A stretch of 11,227 bases of DNA from Anaerolineales bacterium (GCA_020060485.1 JAGVAB010000113.1:1-11227); one strand, 5' to 3'. Shown: positions 1 through 7,225, numbered from the stretch's first letter. Notes: generated from the sequence alone by a model not told the origin. Numbers and translations: made by a program.

Positions 1-283
1 ATCTGTATGTGTGAAAACCGTTTCGAACAACAGGTGCTCTTGCAAAGCCATGTGCTTTTAACTTTTAAAGTTGTCAGACATTACTTTAAGAAAGCCGTGT
101 CTGATTTGGGAACCAAACTTGAAAAGTGAACCAATAACACTTTAAGAGTGAATTGTATTTGTGCTGCATTATGAAGAAAAAAAGGATCATCATGGCACAC
201 ATTAAAGTCACAAGATCACAGAAATTGGCCACTTTCGATTAGATTTTTATAGGAGTAAAGAGCTATTTTTTAGAAAATAGATT
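1..283. other. A/T-rich non-coding stretch with palindromes
   Basis: I see no convincing gene here. The stretch carries several symmetrical elements. AACTTTTAAAGTT (60-72) is a near-perfect palindrome. TCAGACA (74-80) and TGTCTGA (98-104) form a perfect 7-bp inverted repeat with a 17-base spacer. TTTGG/CCAAA at 105-117 is a small 5-bp hairpin. CTATTTT/AAAATAG at 263-280 is a 7-bp stem with a 4-base loop. None has the G/C-rich stem plus T-run of a clear intrinsic terminator. A 16-codon open frame at 192-242 has a plausible AAAGGA upstream but is too short to call. Confidence 0.4.
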
Positions 284-308
284 TTGACATTATCTTTTGC
301 TAATTATA

Positions 309-340
309 TTGATATATTACATTGACATATTGCATATCAA
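309..340. promoter_or_regulatory. Candidate operator overlapping the -35 box
   Basis: TTGATAT (309-315) and ATATCAA (334-340) form a perfect inverted repeat, with half-sites 25 bp apart centre to centre. The symmetry axis lies inside the TTGACA -35 box (322-327). A dimeric or tetrameric repressor bound here would block RNA polymerase. The SorC-family regulator encoded last in this operon is the obvious candidate ligand, but that link is inferred from position only. Confidence 0.4.
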
Positions 341-350
341 ACGCTACAAT
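322..350 (+). promoter_or_regulatory. Sigma-70-type promoter of the sugar operon
   Basis: TTGACA (322-327) is followed after exactly 17 bases by TACAAT (345-350), matching 11 of 12 consensus positions at optimal spacing. Transcription would start near 357, leaving a leader of about 165 bases before the first gene. It is the strongest promoter-like signal in the window. A second TTGACA at 284-289 has only poorly spaced -10 candidates. Confidence 0.7.
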
Positions 351-364
351 AACATCGTTTTACA

Positions 365-450
365 CTGAAAATCACCGTTCAAAGCAACCCTTTTGTCAAT
401 TTTACAATTTCTATTCCAGACTTGCTTAATATGGTGATTTTCAGAAAATC
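365..450 (+). promoter_or_regulatory. Leader inverted repeats: 12-bp long-range stem and 15-bp palindrome
   Basis: CTGAAAATCACC (365-376) is perfectly complementary to GGTGATTTTCAG (433-444). Just inside lie a G-U and a U-A pair, and a 56-base gap separates the perfect arms. The right arm also belongs to a second perfect palindrome, GATTTTCAGAAAATC (436-450), so GAAAATC occurs three times (367-373, reversed at 436-442, 444-450). The repeats begin about 8 bases after the predicted transcription start. They could form an mRNA leader stem or act as paired DNA operator sites. The one-base centre of the 15-bp palindrome cannot be an RNA loop as such, which favours protein binding there. Confidence 0.45.
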
Positions 451-523
451 TACTCCCCACACAAAGGGACTTTGCGAATACTCAAGGGTTTTGGCGAAGG
501 TATTATCAGAGAAGGAGTTTATG

Positions 524-1111
524 ATGGACGCCAAAGAAATACTTTGTCAAGCTGGCAGGATCATGTCTTCGAAGCGATTAACTGACATGGCCGGAGGCAA
601 TATCAGTCTGCGTGTCGCAGATATTGTATATATGAGCCCACGTTTTGCCGGACAGGCTTATAAATGGAACCTCTCACCAGATTTAATCGTTTCTGGGCGC
701 TGGGCAGACGATGAAATTACTAAGAATCCCGCTTTTTCCCGCGAAGGTTGGTCACATTTGGAACTATACCGAGCCTTCCCGCTCGTCACGGCCGTGGTGC
801 ATGCTCATGCCTTTCACATCATGCCATTCACTGCCTTTCAAAAAAATATCGAGCCTGTCCTCGAAGCAACAAACAAATTTGGCGTGGTCGAGTTTTGTAA
901 ACCAGCCCCGGCACACACTCGCGAACTTGCCGGGTATGTAGTCGAAGCCATGCATGGTAAAGAAACTATGATGAAAACACAAGCTGCTGCGGTGATGATC
1001 CCTTTTCATGGCATTATTCTGTGCGGGGAAAATTTCGACAAGACCTTGGATGCTTTAGAAAGAATTGACGTCAATGCCTACTGCTTACTCTCCCGCAAAG
1101 CATTGGAGTAA
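524..1111 (+). CDS. Class II aldolase (FucA/AraD/adducin family)
   Basis: This is a zinc-dependent aldolase-family protein of 195 residues. Known members cleave ketose-1-phosphates such as L-fuculose-1-P to DHAP plus an aldehyde; the substrate here is unknown. Visible signatures are the phosphate-binding GGNIS loop (residues 24-28), a Glu at about 80 in HLELYR in the catalytic-acid position, the HAH zinc pair (His93, His95), and a third zinc His at about 162 in PFHGII, so all expected active-site positions are present. The frame is open to an ATG at 422, but AAGGAG at 512-517 lies 6 bases before ATG 524 (3 before ATG 521). The extra 34 N-terminal residues resemble nothing and overlap the leader palindromes, so 524 is preferred. 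It is the first gene of a five-gene operon, with a 5-base gap to the next. Confidence 0.85.
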   Translation: MDAKEILCQAGRIMSSKRLTDMAGGNISLRVADIVYMSPRFAGQAYKWNLSPDLIVSGRWADDEITKNPAFSREGWSHLELYRAFPLVTAVVHAHAFHIMPFTAFQKNIEPVLEATNKFGVVEFCKPAPAHTRELAGYVVEAMHGKETMMKTQAAAVMIPFHGIILCGENFDKTLDALERIDVNAYCLLSRKALE

Positions 1112-1116
1112 AACTT

Positions 1117-2058
1117 ATGATCCTGGCAATAAACATCAACGCAGCTCTTGACCGTGTTTTTTTCATCAGCCGGTTTGTCCCCAGTACCCATATGCGAACA
1201 AGCAAGTCCGTTCTCAGTGTAGGTGGCAAGGGACTGGATACTGCCTTGGTGCTAAAAACGTTGGGGGCTCCGGTTTATGCGCTAAGTTTTATCGCCGGGA
1301 AAAATGGAAAAGTTTTAGAGGGACTACTCAACAAGCATCAAATCAGTTGCAGGCTGGTCTGGCTGCCTGGCGAAACCCGTGAATCGATCGTGATTGTGGA
1401 AACCGACTTCAATCGCCATTCACACGTTACTACTTCTGGATATGTGCTTTCAGAGGAAAATATCAGGTCGTTTTTTGAAAACTTGGATGAATTGGCACCT
1501 CAAAGCGATTGGGCTGTCCTCGCTGGATCGCTGCCTGCTGGTGCGCCGCCAACCCTTTATAGGGAGTTGATCGTGCGCCTGCATCGACATCATGTTAAAG
1601 CCTTGATTGATGGATTTGGCGCGCCCATTCTACAGACACTACCTGCGCATCCTGAAATTGTCAAAATGAATCAACATGAATTTCAGGAAACATTTGATGT
1701 GCAAGCGCGTGACTTCAAGGAATTAATTTTTTCCTGCAACAACCAGATGCAGATTCACGAGATGCAAAATCTGGTCATCACTTGTGGCAAGGACGGCATT
1801 CTGGCTTTTACCCAGGATGGTGTATTTCATGCCGGATGTTCAGAGATCAAAGAAGTCAATGCGGCGGGGGCGGGCGACGCAGTTTCTGCGGCGTTGTCAT
1901 ATCGCCTCTCCCTTGGGGATTCCTGGTGCGAGGCTTTGATTTGGGCGGCAGCCACCAGTGCCGCCGTCGTTATCACCGAGGGAACTGCCGAAGCACATAT
2001 GAAAGATATTCAGAGTTTCTATCCACTCGCCTGGGTCAAACAAATTGAATTGATTTAA
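1117..2058 (+). CDS. PfkB-family sugar-phosphate kinase (FruK/LacC-like)
   Basis: This 313-residue ribokinase/PfkB-fold kinase is closest in layout to 1-phosphofructokinase and tagatose-6-phosphate kinase, which phosphorylate ketose phosphates with ATP. The N-terminus NINAALDR (6-13) corresponds to the family's NPALD sugar-binding segment. GGKG (36-39) is the first PfkB signature, AGSLPAG (136-142) is typical of FruK/LacC, and NAAGAGD (248-254) is the second signature, with the anion hole and catalytic base Asp254. The length is normal and no catalytic residue is missing. GGAG at 1105-1108, inside the last codons of the aldolase gene, gives 8-base spacing to ATG 1117. With the aldolase next door, it probably makes the phosphorylated ketose that the aldolase cleaves. 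I cannot separate fructose-6-P, tagatose-6-P or an unphosphorylated ketose as substrate. Confidence 0.88.
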   Translation: MILAININAALDRVFFISRFVPSTHMRTSKSVLSVGGKGLDTALVLKTLGAPVYALSFIAGKNGKVLEGLLNKHQISCRLVWLPGETRESIVIVETDFNRHSHVTTSGYVLSEENIRSFFENLDELAPQSDWAVLAGSLPAGAPPTLYRELIVRLHRHHVKALIDGFGAPILQTLPAHPEIVKMNQHEFQETFDVQARDFKELIFSCNNQMQIHEMQNLVITCGKDGILAFTQDGVFHAGCSEIKEVNAAGAGDAVSAALSYRLSLGDSWCEALIWAAATSAAVVITEGTAEAHMKDIQSFYPLAWVKQIELI

Positions 2059-2072
2059 GGAGTTGCAAACTT

Positions 2073-2657
2073 ATGAAAACCATTCCCGTAAATGATCAAC
2101 CAATCAGCGTACAATTTGATATCGACAGCGGCGATTTCAATCCTTTTGTGCACAAGGAACTACGAAAAGTCAGCGATCTGTCATTGATGTTTCGTGATCA
2201 AGAAGCCGTTGCCAAAATCACATCTCATGGCGATCGGACAGTTTATGAAATTCGCTACCATCCATTTCAGACCAGCAATTCAGACATGGCACTTGGCACA
2301 ACAGTAATCATGCCCGGCATGGTCGGCAATGAGTATCACATGACCAAGGGACATTTTCACGAAACGGACAATCAACCCGAGGTTTATCATTGCATAAAAG
2401 GCAACGGCTACCTGTTGATGATGAACCGTGATGGCGAATTTCATTCGACACCCTGGAAGCCTGGCACGATCACACATATACCACCACAGTTTGCCCACCG
2501 AGTAATCAACATCGGGGATGTGCCGCTGATTTTTATTGCTGTTTTCCACTTGGCGGCGGGTCACGATTATGGCATGATTGTTGAACGGGGTTTTAAGTAT
2601 CTGATGGTTGAAAAAGACGGACAACCCGTTCAGATACTTAATCCAAAATGGGCATGA
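2073..2657 (+). CDS. Cupin-type glucose-6-phosphate isomerase
   Basis: This 194-residue protein is a GPI of the cupin family (PF06560), first known from Thermococcales and unrelated to the classical Pgi fold. It interconverts aldose-6-P and ketose-6-P at a metal site. The diagnostic run MTKGHFHETDNQPEVY (90-105) supplies the metal ligands His94, His96 and Glu103, and PPQFAHRVIN (137-146) supplies the fourth ligand, His142. AAGHDYGMIVERGF (161-174) is the usual C-terminal motif. The length matches the family. AAGGAG at 2057-2062 overlaps the TAA of the preceding kinase gene and lies 10 bases before ATG 2073. Placement between two sugar kinases and an aldolase fits conversion of hexose-6-P to ketose-6-P. 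Mannose-6-P isomerase activity is possible in related enzymes. Confidence 0.9.
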   Translation: MKTIPVNDQPISVQFDIDSGDFNPFVHKELRKVSDLSLMFRDQEAVAKITSHGDRTVYEIRYHPFQTSNSDMALGTTVIMPGMVGNEYHMTKGHFHETDNQPEVYHCIKGNGYLLMMNRDGEFHSTPWKPGTITHIPPQFAHRVINIGDVPLIFIAVFHLAAGHDYGMIVERGFKYLMVEKDGQPVQILNPKWA

Positions 2658-2669
2658 CAAAGGTACAAC

Positions 2670-3662
2670 ATGTCAGGCACAACAACCTCACAAGACTTCG
2701 CGCTTGCCATTGATATTGGAGGCACCAAGGTTGACATCGCCTTTGTTGACTTGCAAGGGTGTCTGCTTTCACCTGTAGGGAAATTTGCGGTGCCTTTTGA
2801 CGATCATCACCGCGCCATCCCGAAAGAATTATTGCATATTTTTGAACCCTATCTAAAAATGTCTCGAGACCTGCCTGGAAAATTTCGTGGCATTGGGTTG
2901 AGTCTTTGCGGCAACGTTAATCGTGCCACCGGGGAAGCGGTTCTTGTGCCAAATCTCCAGTGGAGGAACCTGCCGTTCAGCCAAATGATAGTAGAACGCT
3001 TTAAAACCCCGGTATATGCAGCAACTGATGTACGCATGGCCGCCGTAGCGGAACTACTATGGGGTGCGGCGCGCGGTTACAGAAACTTTGCCTGGTGTAC
3101 GATAGGGACGGGATTCGGGGCATTTCTTTTTTTGGACGGAAAATTCTTTGATGGCACTCATGGATTCGCAGGAAATATTGGGCACATAACATTGGACGAA
3201 ATCAATGGTTATCCATGCGGTTGCGGACGCAAGGGATGCTTCGAGACTTTCACTGCCGGCCCTGCCATTGCAAGGGCAGGATTAAGAGCGGCTGAACAAG
3301 GTAAAAGCGTGGTTCTCAAAAAAATCGCTGCGGAAAGAGATATTACTGCGCGCGATGTCTTCAGTGCCAGCGCGAAGGGAGACACAGAAGCAATGTCCAT
3401 CCTTGACGAGGTGGTGCGGCTGATTTCAATCAACCTTGGAGGACTTGTCAACATCCTGGACCTCGATATTATTGTGATGGGCGGGGGGGTTGTTAACGGC
3501 AGCCCTGACTTTGTGTCTCGAATCAGTCGAAAAATTCGTGAGCATCTGATGACAGAAGAAGCCATCCGCGATTTAATAATTGTCAAAGAAAGCTTTGAAA
3601 ATTCAGCGCTGATCGGTGCCGCGGCAGATGTTTTTTTACGCGAAAAAATCCTTTCGATCTAG
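2670..3662 (+). CDS. ROK-family sugar kinase (glucokinase-like)
   Basis: This 330-residue protein is of normal ROK length. AIDIGGTK (13-20) is the ATP-phosphate loop. The catalytic base is Asp120 in AATDVRMAAV, where Thr119 replaces the more usual Asn. The structural zinc site is His172 plus CGCGRKGC (Cys183, Cys185, Cys190), followed by Glu192. VMGGGVV (269-275) is the C-terminal nucleotide-binding glycine loop. The family's ExGH sugar-binding motif reads NIGH (169-172), so the Glu that contacts the sugar hydroxyls in characterised glucokinases is Asn here. Substrate preference may therefore differ from glucose. AAAGG at 2659-2663 is 6 bases before ATG 2670. It is the likely entry step of the pathway, making hexose-6-P for the isomerase. 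A regulatory ROK role is unlikely because there is no N-terminal helix-turn-helix. Confidence 0.88.
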   Translation: MSGTTTSQDFALAIDIGGTKVDIAFVDLQGCLLSPVGKFAVPFDDHHRAIPKELLHIFEPYLKMSRDLPGKFRGIGLSLCGNVNRATGEAVLVPNLQWRNLPFSQMIVERFKTPVYAATDVRMAAVAELLWGAARGYRNFAWCTIGTGFGAFLFLDGKFFDGTHGFAGNIGHITLDEINGYPCGCGRKGCFETFTAGPAIARAGLRAAEQGKSVVLKKIAAERDITARDVFSASAKGDTEAMSILDEVVRLISINLGGLVNILDLDIIVMGGGVVNGSPDFVSRISRKIREHLMTEEAIRDLIIVKESFENSALIGAAADVFLREKILSI

Positions 3663-3680
3663 CATTCAGTAGGGAATCCC

Positions 3681-4655
3681 ATGAGAAATGAAACCAATAA
3701 CCCAAATCTCATAGCAACATTGGTACAGGTTGCCCGCCTGTATTATGAAGACAACCTTTCGCAACAAGAAATTGCCAACACGTTGGGTGTGTCAAGGTCG
3801 TTGGTGGCTCTTTACCTAAAAAAAGCCAGGGAACAAAACGTTGTCAAGATTGAAATTAGTAATCCCAATGACAATTGCGAAGACCTTGCGTTGATTCTGC
3901 AGTCCAAAACCAATTTGAATAAGGCTGTCGTGGTGCCTTCATCACATAATTCCGCGACACTTAACAGACGAGCAATCGCAGGCGCTCTTGCCCGCCATCT
4001 CGAAACCACCCTCAAAGACGATGACTGCCTCGGCATTGGTTTTGGACGGACCATGTCTGAAGTTGCTGATTTGTTAATGCCTTCAAAGTCCCGCAAAATA
4101 GACGTTGTTCCTTTGGTGGGGGAAAGTTCCAGCGGGTTACTGGGAACCTACTCGCAGGTTAACCTGCAAGTTTTGAAAATCGCCCGAAATTTTAACGGTA
4201 CTCCCCATTTCCTTCATGCCCCTCTTTTGCTTAACTCGGATTCATTGCGGAATATGTTACTTGAGGATGATGTTATCCGTTTAGTTGCAGATTACTGGGA
4301 TCGCCTGACCCACATTTGTGTGGGGATAGGGACATTGCCTCCAATTGCCGGCGAAGTGATCTATATCGGAGAGGAAAATTTGACCGCTTTTCTGGCGGCT
4401 GGCGGCGTGGGGGACGTCTGCTCGCGTTATTTTGATAGCAACGGATCCTTTATCGAATCCCCGCTTTATAAAAGAATGATTGGTATTCGTCCTGAGCAAG
4501 TACGCAAAGCCGCACATTTCATGGCTGTTGCCAGCGGCTCCGAAAAAGCCAAAGCTACTGCCGGACTTCTTCGGGGACGATTGGTTACCGAATTGTTTGT
4601 GGATGAAGACCTGGCTCGTGCAATTCTGGTGCAACTGCGTTCACGAGGGTTATGA
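3681..4655 (+). CDS. SorC-family transcriptional regulator
   Basis: This 324-residue DNA-binding sugar-phosphate sensor has an N-terminal helix-turn-helix at about 27-50 (LSQQEIANTLGVSRSLVALY) followed by a SorC/DeoR-type sugar-binding domain (PF04198). The domain shows GIGFGRT (118-124), PHFLHAPLL (175-183), GIGT (215-218), GGVGDVCSRYFD (241-252) and the C-terminal GSEKAKATAGLLRGRLV (286-302). SorC regulators respond to phosphorylated sugars and usually control their own operon, so an intermediate made by the kinases upstream is the likely effector. The length is normal. AGGGA at 3671-3675 is 5 bases before the ATG. As the last gene of the operon it is co-transcribed with the enzymes. The palindromes at 309-340 and 436-450 are candidate binding sites. 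Confidence 0.88.
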   Translation: MRNETNNPNLIATLVQVARLYYEDNLSQQEIANTLGVSRSLVALYLKKAREQNVVKIEISNPNDNCEDLALILQSKTNLNKAVVVPSSHNSATLNRRAIAGALARHLETTLKDDDCLGIGFGRTMSEVADLLMPSKSRKIDVVPLVGESSSGLLGTYSQVNLQVLKIARNFNGTPHFLHAPLLLNSDSLRNMLLEDDVIRLVADYWDRLTHICVGIGTLPPIAGEVIYIGEENLTAFLAAGGVGDVCSRYFDSNGSFIESPLYKRMIGIRPEQVRKAAHFMAVASGSEKAKATAGLLRGRLVTELFVDEDLARAILVQLRSRGL

Positions 4656-4671
4656 ACGCAGTTGCATTTTT
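4630..4671 (+). terminator. Intrinsic terminator ending the sugar operon
   Basis: TGCAACTGCGTTC (4630-4642) and GAACGCAGTTGCA (4654-4666) form a perfect 13-bp stem with an 11-base loop, directly followed by TTTTT (4667-4671). The left arm lies in the final codons of the SorC gene, and the TGA stop (4653-4655) straddles the start of the right arm. A ribosome terminating here would cover the stem, so translation may influence how efficiently the hairpin forms. Confidence 0.9.
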
Positions 4672-4753
4672 GGATACGTAGACAGGCACAATCTTGAATA
4701 TTAATGACTCGTAATACGCAGCCCATCTAGCGGGTCAGTTGGCATGACGAGTG

Positions 4754-5526
4754 CTATTGTTGAATCAAATTTGGTTTGGGTCGAATTGTGCGGCGACTGC
4801 AAGCGCCAGATCCCCCCAAAGCATGGCGTCGCATGCGACTGCGATCTCGACGTACGGATCTAGCGCCACCCCACTCAAATGGTGTTGGATCAACATTCCA
4901 CCCACGAGCAACTGCCTCCAACCAGGCAATAATTTGATCAGGCGTTTTTGGATGTTGTCCTTCCAAGGCTCTCCGAACGATGATCCGCTGAATGGATTCA
5001 GCCATTTTCAACCAGGAACCACCTAAGGGGGTATACAACGGCATGACCCCATGTTCAAATAACCACAAAACCATTTCAGGTGTGTAATGCCCTGAAGATT
5101 GTCCCAGATCAGCAACATACGTAAAGAAGGAAGCTTCTCAGGCAGGGAAATCCGCTTTGATAAACCAGTCTGCCAGGCCGTCCATACCTGATGGTTTGTT
5201 TCTTCATCCAGCAGCGGTTTTTCTGGCAATTCGCTCAATATTTTACCAATCTGTTCTTTGAACCACGGATGTAAAATTGCATTCGTTGATCGTACCACCC
5301 CTTTGACCCGCACCTGTCCTGTCGCTGGATGAAAAAAGGTGAGCATCTTTGCTGTTCCATTCCGAATATACTCATGTGGCTGGCGAACAGGTTCCCCCGG
5401 CAGGCTGCCGGCTTTGCCCTGAAAGGGAATCGTTTGATGCGCTTGCCCTGATAGCATTCTTACGCAAAAAGCCTTAACAGTTTTGCAAGGTGCACCCTGA
5501 TCAACCCAGCACGCTTTTCTGCTTTT
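4754..5526 (-). pseudogene. Decayed IS630-like transposase
   Basis: The two halves of a DDE transposase lie on the - strand in different frames. The upstream part (from 5457, possibly 5526) contains RQPHEYIRNGTAKMLTFFHP, then a segment ending LLIWDNLQG, where Asp is the likely second DDE residue. There the frame breaks at about 5089-5092. Shifting one base restores [26 protein letters not shown] followed by MAESIQRI, the usual continuation with the catalytic Glu, through to a stop at 4754. One missing base explains the break. The expected DEAG motif carrying the first Asp, just before QAHQTIP, is scrambled (reads RMLSG), and no intact N-terminal helix-turn-helix is visible. I found no terminal inverted repeats. 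It cannot make a working transposase. Confidence 0.8.
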
Positions 5527-5657
5527 CTAAAATGACTGGTGAGCAATGCATTCATGAACCGCCACTTATGAGAAAGGCGTGTTCTTAAGACCGAAAAAAC
5601 CTTCAAGCACAGCGAATTTCAGGATACAATCGGCTGGTGAGGAATAACAGCAAGGAA

Positions 5658-5685
5658 TTGGGATTTGCGTCACTCTCCCTATTAT
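5658..5685 (+). promoter_or_regulatory. Possible promoter of the GlpA-like operon
   Basis: TTGGGA (5658-5663) and TATTAT (5680-5685) are separated by 16 bases, matching 4/6 and 5/6 of the sigma-70 hexamers. Transcription would start near 5692, about 50 bases before the gene. The rest of 5530-5740 shows no gene or clear operator. Confidence 0.35.
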
Positions 5686-5740
5686 CAAAAGTCCGTTAAC
5701 ATGGTCTGATCCAGGAAATTTTGTTTCACCGGAGGAAAGC

Positions 5741-7225
5741 ATGCCAGAAATGCACGATGTCGTCATCATCGGGGGCGGTGTGATTGGCAGCATGGTTGCC
5801 CGTTACCTGTCACGGTATCAACTGGATATTGTCCTGATCGAAAAAGAATCGGATGTCGGCGTGGTCACCAGCTCGGCCAATTCCGCCCTGGTGCATGCCG
5901 GCTACGATGCCGTCACCGGCTCACTGAAGGCAAAGATGAATGTGGCTGCCAACGGAATGTGGGACACCCTGGCCGGAGAATTGAACTTCCCCTATTCGCG
6001 GCGCGGCGACTATGTGGTCGCCATCGGCGCGGATGAACTGCCCAAGCTGGACGCCCTGCTGGAGCGCGGCCGCAAGAACGGCGTGCCTGGCATGCGTATC
6101 GTCAGCGCCGATGAAATGAAAGCTGCAGAACCCAACATCAATCCCGCAGTCAGCGGTGCATTGTGGGCGCCCACCGGCGGGATTTGCGACCCATTCGCCA
6201 TCACGGTCGCAGCCGCTGAAAACGCAGTGATGAACGGGGTCAAGGTCATGCTGCATACCGAATTTCAGGACTTTATCATCCAGAACGGGCGCATCACCGG
6301 CGTGCAAACCAACCGCGGCCTGCTGCCTTGCCGCTGGGTGGTCAACGCCGCCGGACTGTATTCAGACGTGGTCATGCACAAAGCTGGTGCGCGCCCGGAA
6401 TTCAGGATCACCCCGCGCCGCGGCGAGTATTTCATCCTCGACCGCAACGAGATCGACATTTACAACGTTCTTTTCCCGGTGCCCACCGACATCAGCAAGG
6501 GCATTCTGGTTTCCGGCACATTGCACGAGAATGTCCTCGTAGGACCCAACGCCCAGGATATTGACGACAAAGAAGACAGTTCTGTCACCCCGGATGGTCT
6601 GAACGAGGTCTGGGATGGCGCCCAAAAGTTGATCCCTTCGCTGAACCCGCGGCATGTGATCGCCATCTTTGCCGGCCTGCGGGCTGCCGGGAACGCCCCC
6701 TGTGAAACACCCGGCGTGAATTACGACAAAGACTTCATCATCGAGATCCCCAAAGAGATGCCCAACCTGGTGAATCTGGGAGGGATCGAATCGCCCGGGC
6801 TGTCCTCGGCTCCAGCCATTGCCTGCCGGGTGGTGAAGCTGATCAAGGATGCCGGCGAAAAACTGGTGGAAAAACCGGACTGGGATCCGGTACGCCCACC
6901 CCGGCCGCGCTTCCGTCATCTCTCACAGGTTGATCAGGCTGCCCTCATTGGCCGCGACCCCCGCTACGGTCGGGTGGTCTGCCGTTGTGAAATGGTCACC
7001 GAAGGCGAGATCCTGGCCGAGATCCACGCTCCCATTCCGGCCCGCGACTACGATGCCATTAAACGCCGCACCTGGTTGGGCACCGGTCGCTGCCTGGGCG
7101 GTTTTGACATGCCGCGCGTCACCGAGATCCTGGCCCGCGAGCTGAACATGGATCCGCTGGAGGTGAGCAAAAAAGGCCCCGGGTCTGAGTTCCTGGTGCG
7201 CAAAACCAAAGAGGTGGAGGGCTGA
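5741..7225 (+). CDS. GlpA-like FAD oxidoreductase with BFD-type Fe-S domain
   Basis: This 494-residue DAO-superfamily flavoprotein is most like anaerobic glycerol-3-phosphate dehydrogenase, which oxidises G3P to DHAP. The N-terminus VVIIGGGVIGSMVARYL (7-23) is the FAD-binding Rossmann motif, with Glu34 ending the second strand. WVVNAAGLYSD (199-209) and NLGGIESPGLSSAPAI (345-360) are family landmarks. The C-terminal domain (about 410-475) is BFD/Fer2_BFD-like, with CRC (Cys414, Cys416) and GTGRCLGGFD (447-456). The fourth cysteine, expected at 456, is Asp. GGAGG at 5731-5735 supports ATG 5741. The stop is followed after one base by the next gene, as in GlpAB-type complexes. No glycerol kinase or facilitator is nearby. 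L-2-hydroxyglutarate or another 2-hydroxyacid is an alternative substrate. Confidence 0.8.
   Translation: MPEMHDVVIIGGGVIGSMVARYLSRYQLDIVLIEKESDVGVVTSSANSALVHAGYDAVTGSLKAKMNVAANGMWDTLAGELNFPYSRRGDYVVAIGADELPKLDALLERGRKNGVPGMRIVSADEMKAAEPNINPAVSGALWAPTGGICDPFAITVAAAENAVMNGVKVMLHTEFQDFIIQNGRITGVQTNRGLLPCRWVVNAAGLYSDVVMHKAGARPEFRITPRRGEYFILDRNEIDIYNVLFPVPTDISKGILVSGTLHENVLVGPNAQDIDDKEDSSVTPDGLNEVWDGAQKLIPSLNPRHVIAIFAGLRAAGNAPCETPGVNYDKDFIIEIPKEMPNLVNLGGIESPGLSSAPAIACRVVKLIKDAGEKLVEKPDWDPVRPPRPRFRHLSQVDQAALIGRDPRYGRVVCRCEMVTEGEILAEIHAPIPARDYDAIKRRTWLGTGRCLGGFDMPRVTEILARELNMDPLEVSKKGPGSEFLVRKTKEVEG

Noticed and set aside
192..242. 16-codon frame with an AAAGGA upstream (MAHIKVTRSQKLATFD)
   Set aside because: It is too short to distinguish from chance, has no recognised family, and lies upstream of the main promoter. 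It might be a leader peptide or the truncated start of a lost gene.
422..523. Longer start for the class II aldolase at ATG 422
   Set aside because: There is no ribosome-binding site near 422, the extra 34 residues match nothing in the family, and they are encoded over the leader palindromes. AAGGAG at 512-517 points to 521/524.
4707..4752. ACTCGT/ACGAGT as a terminal inverted repeat of the IS630 remnant
   Set aside because: It is only 6 bp, both copies lie on the same side of the transposase, and no matching copy is seen beyond its 5' end.
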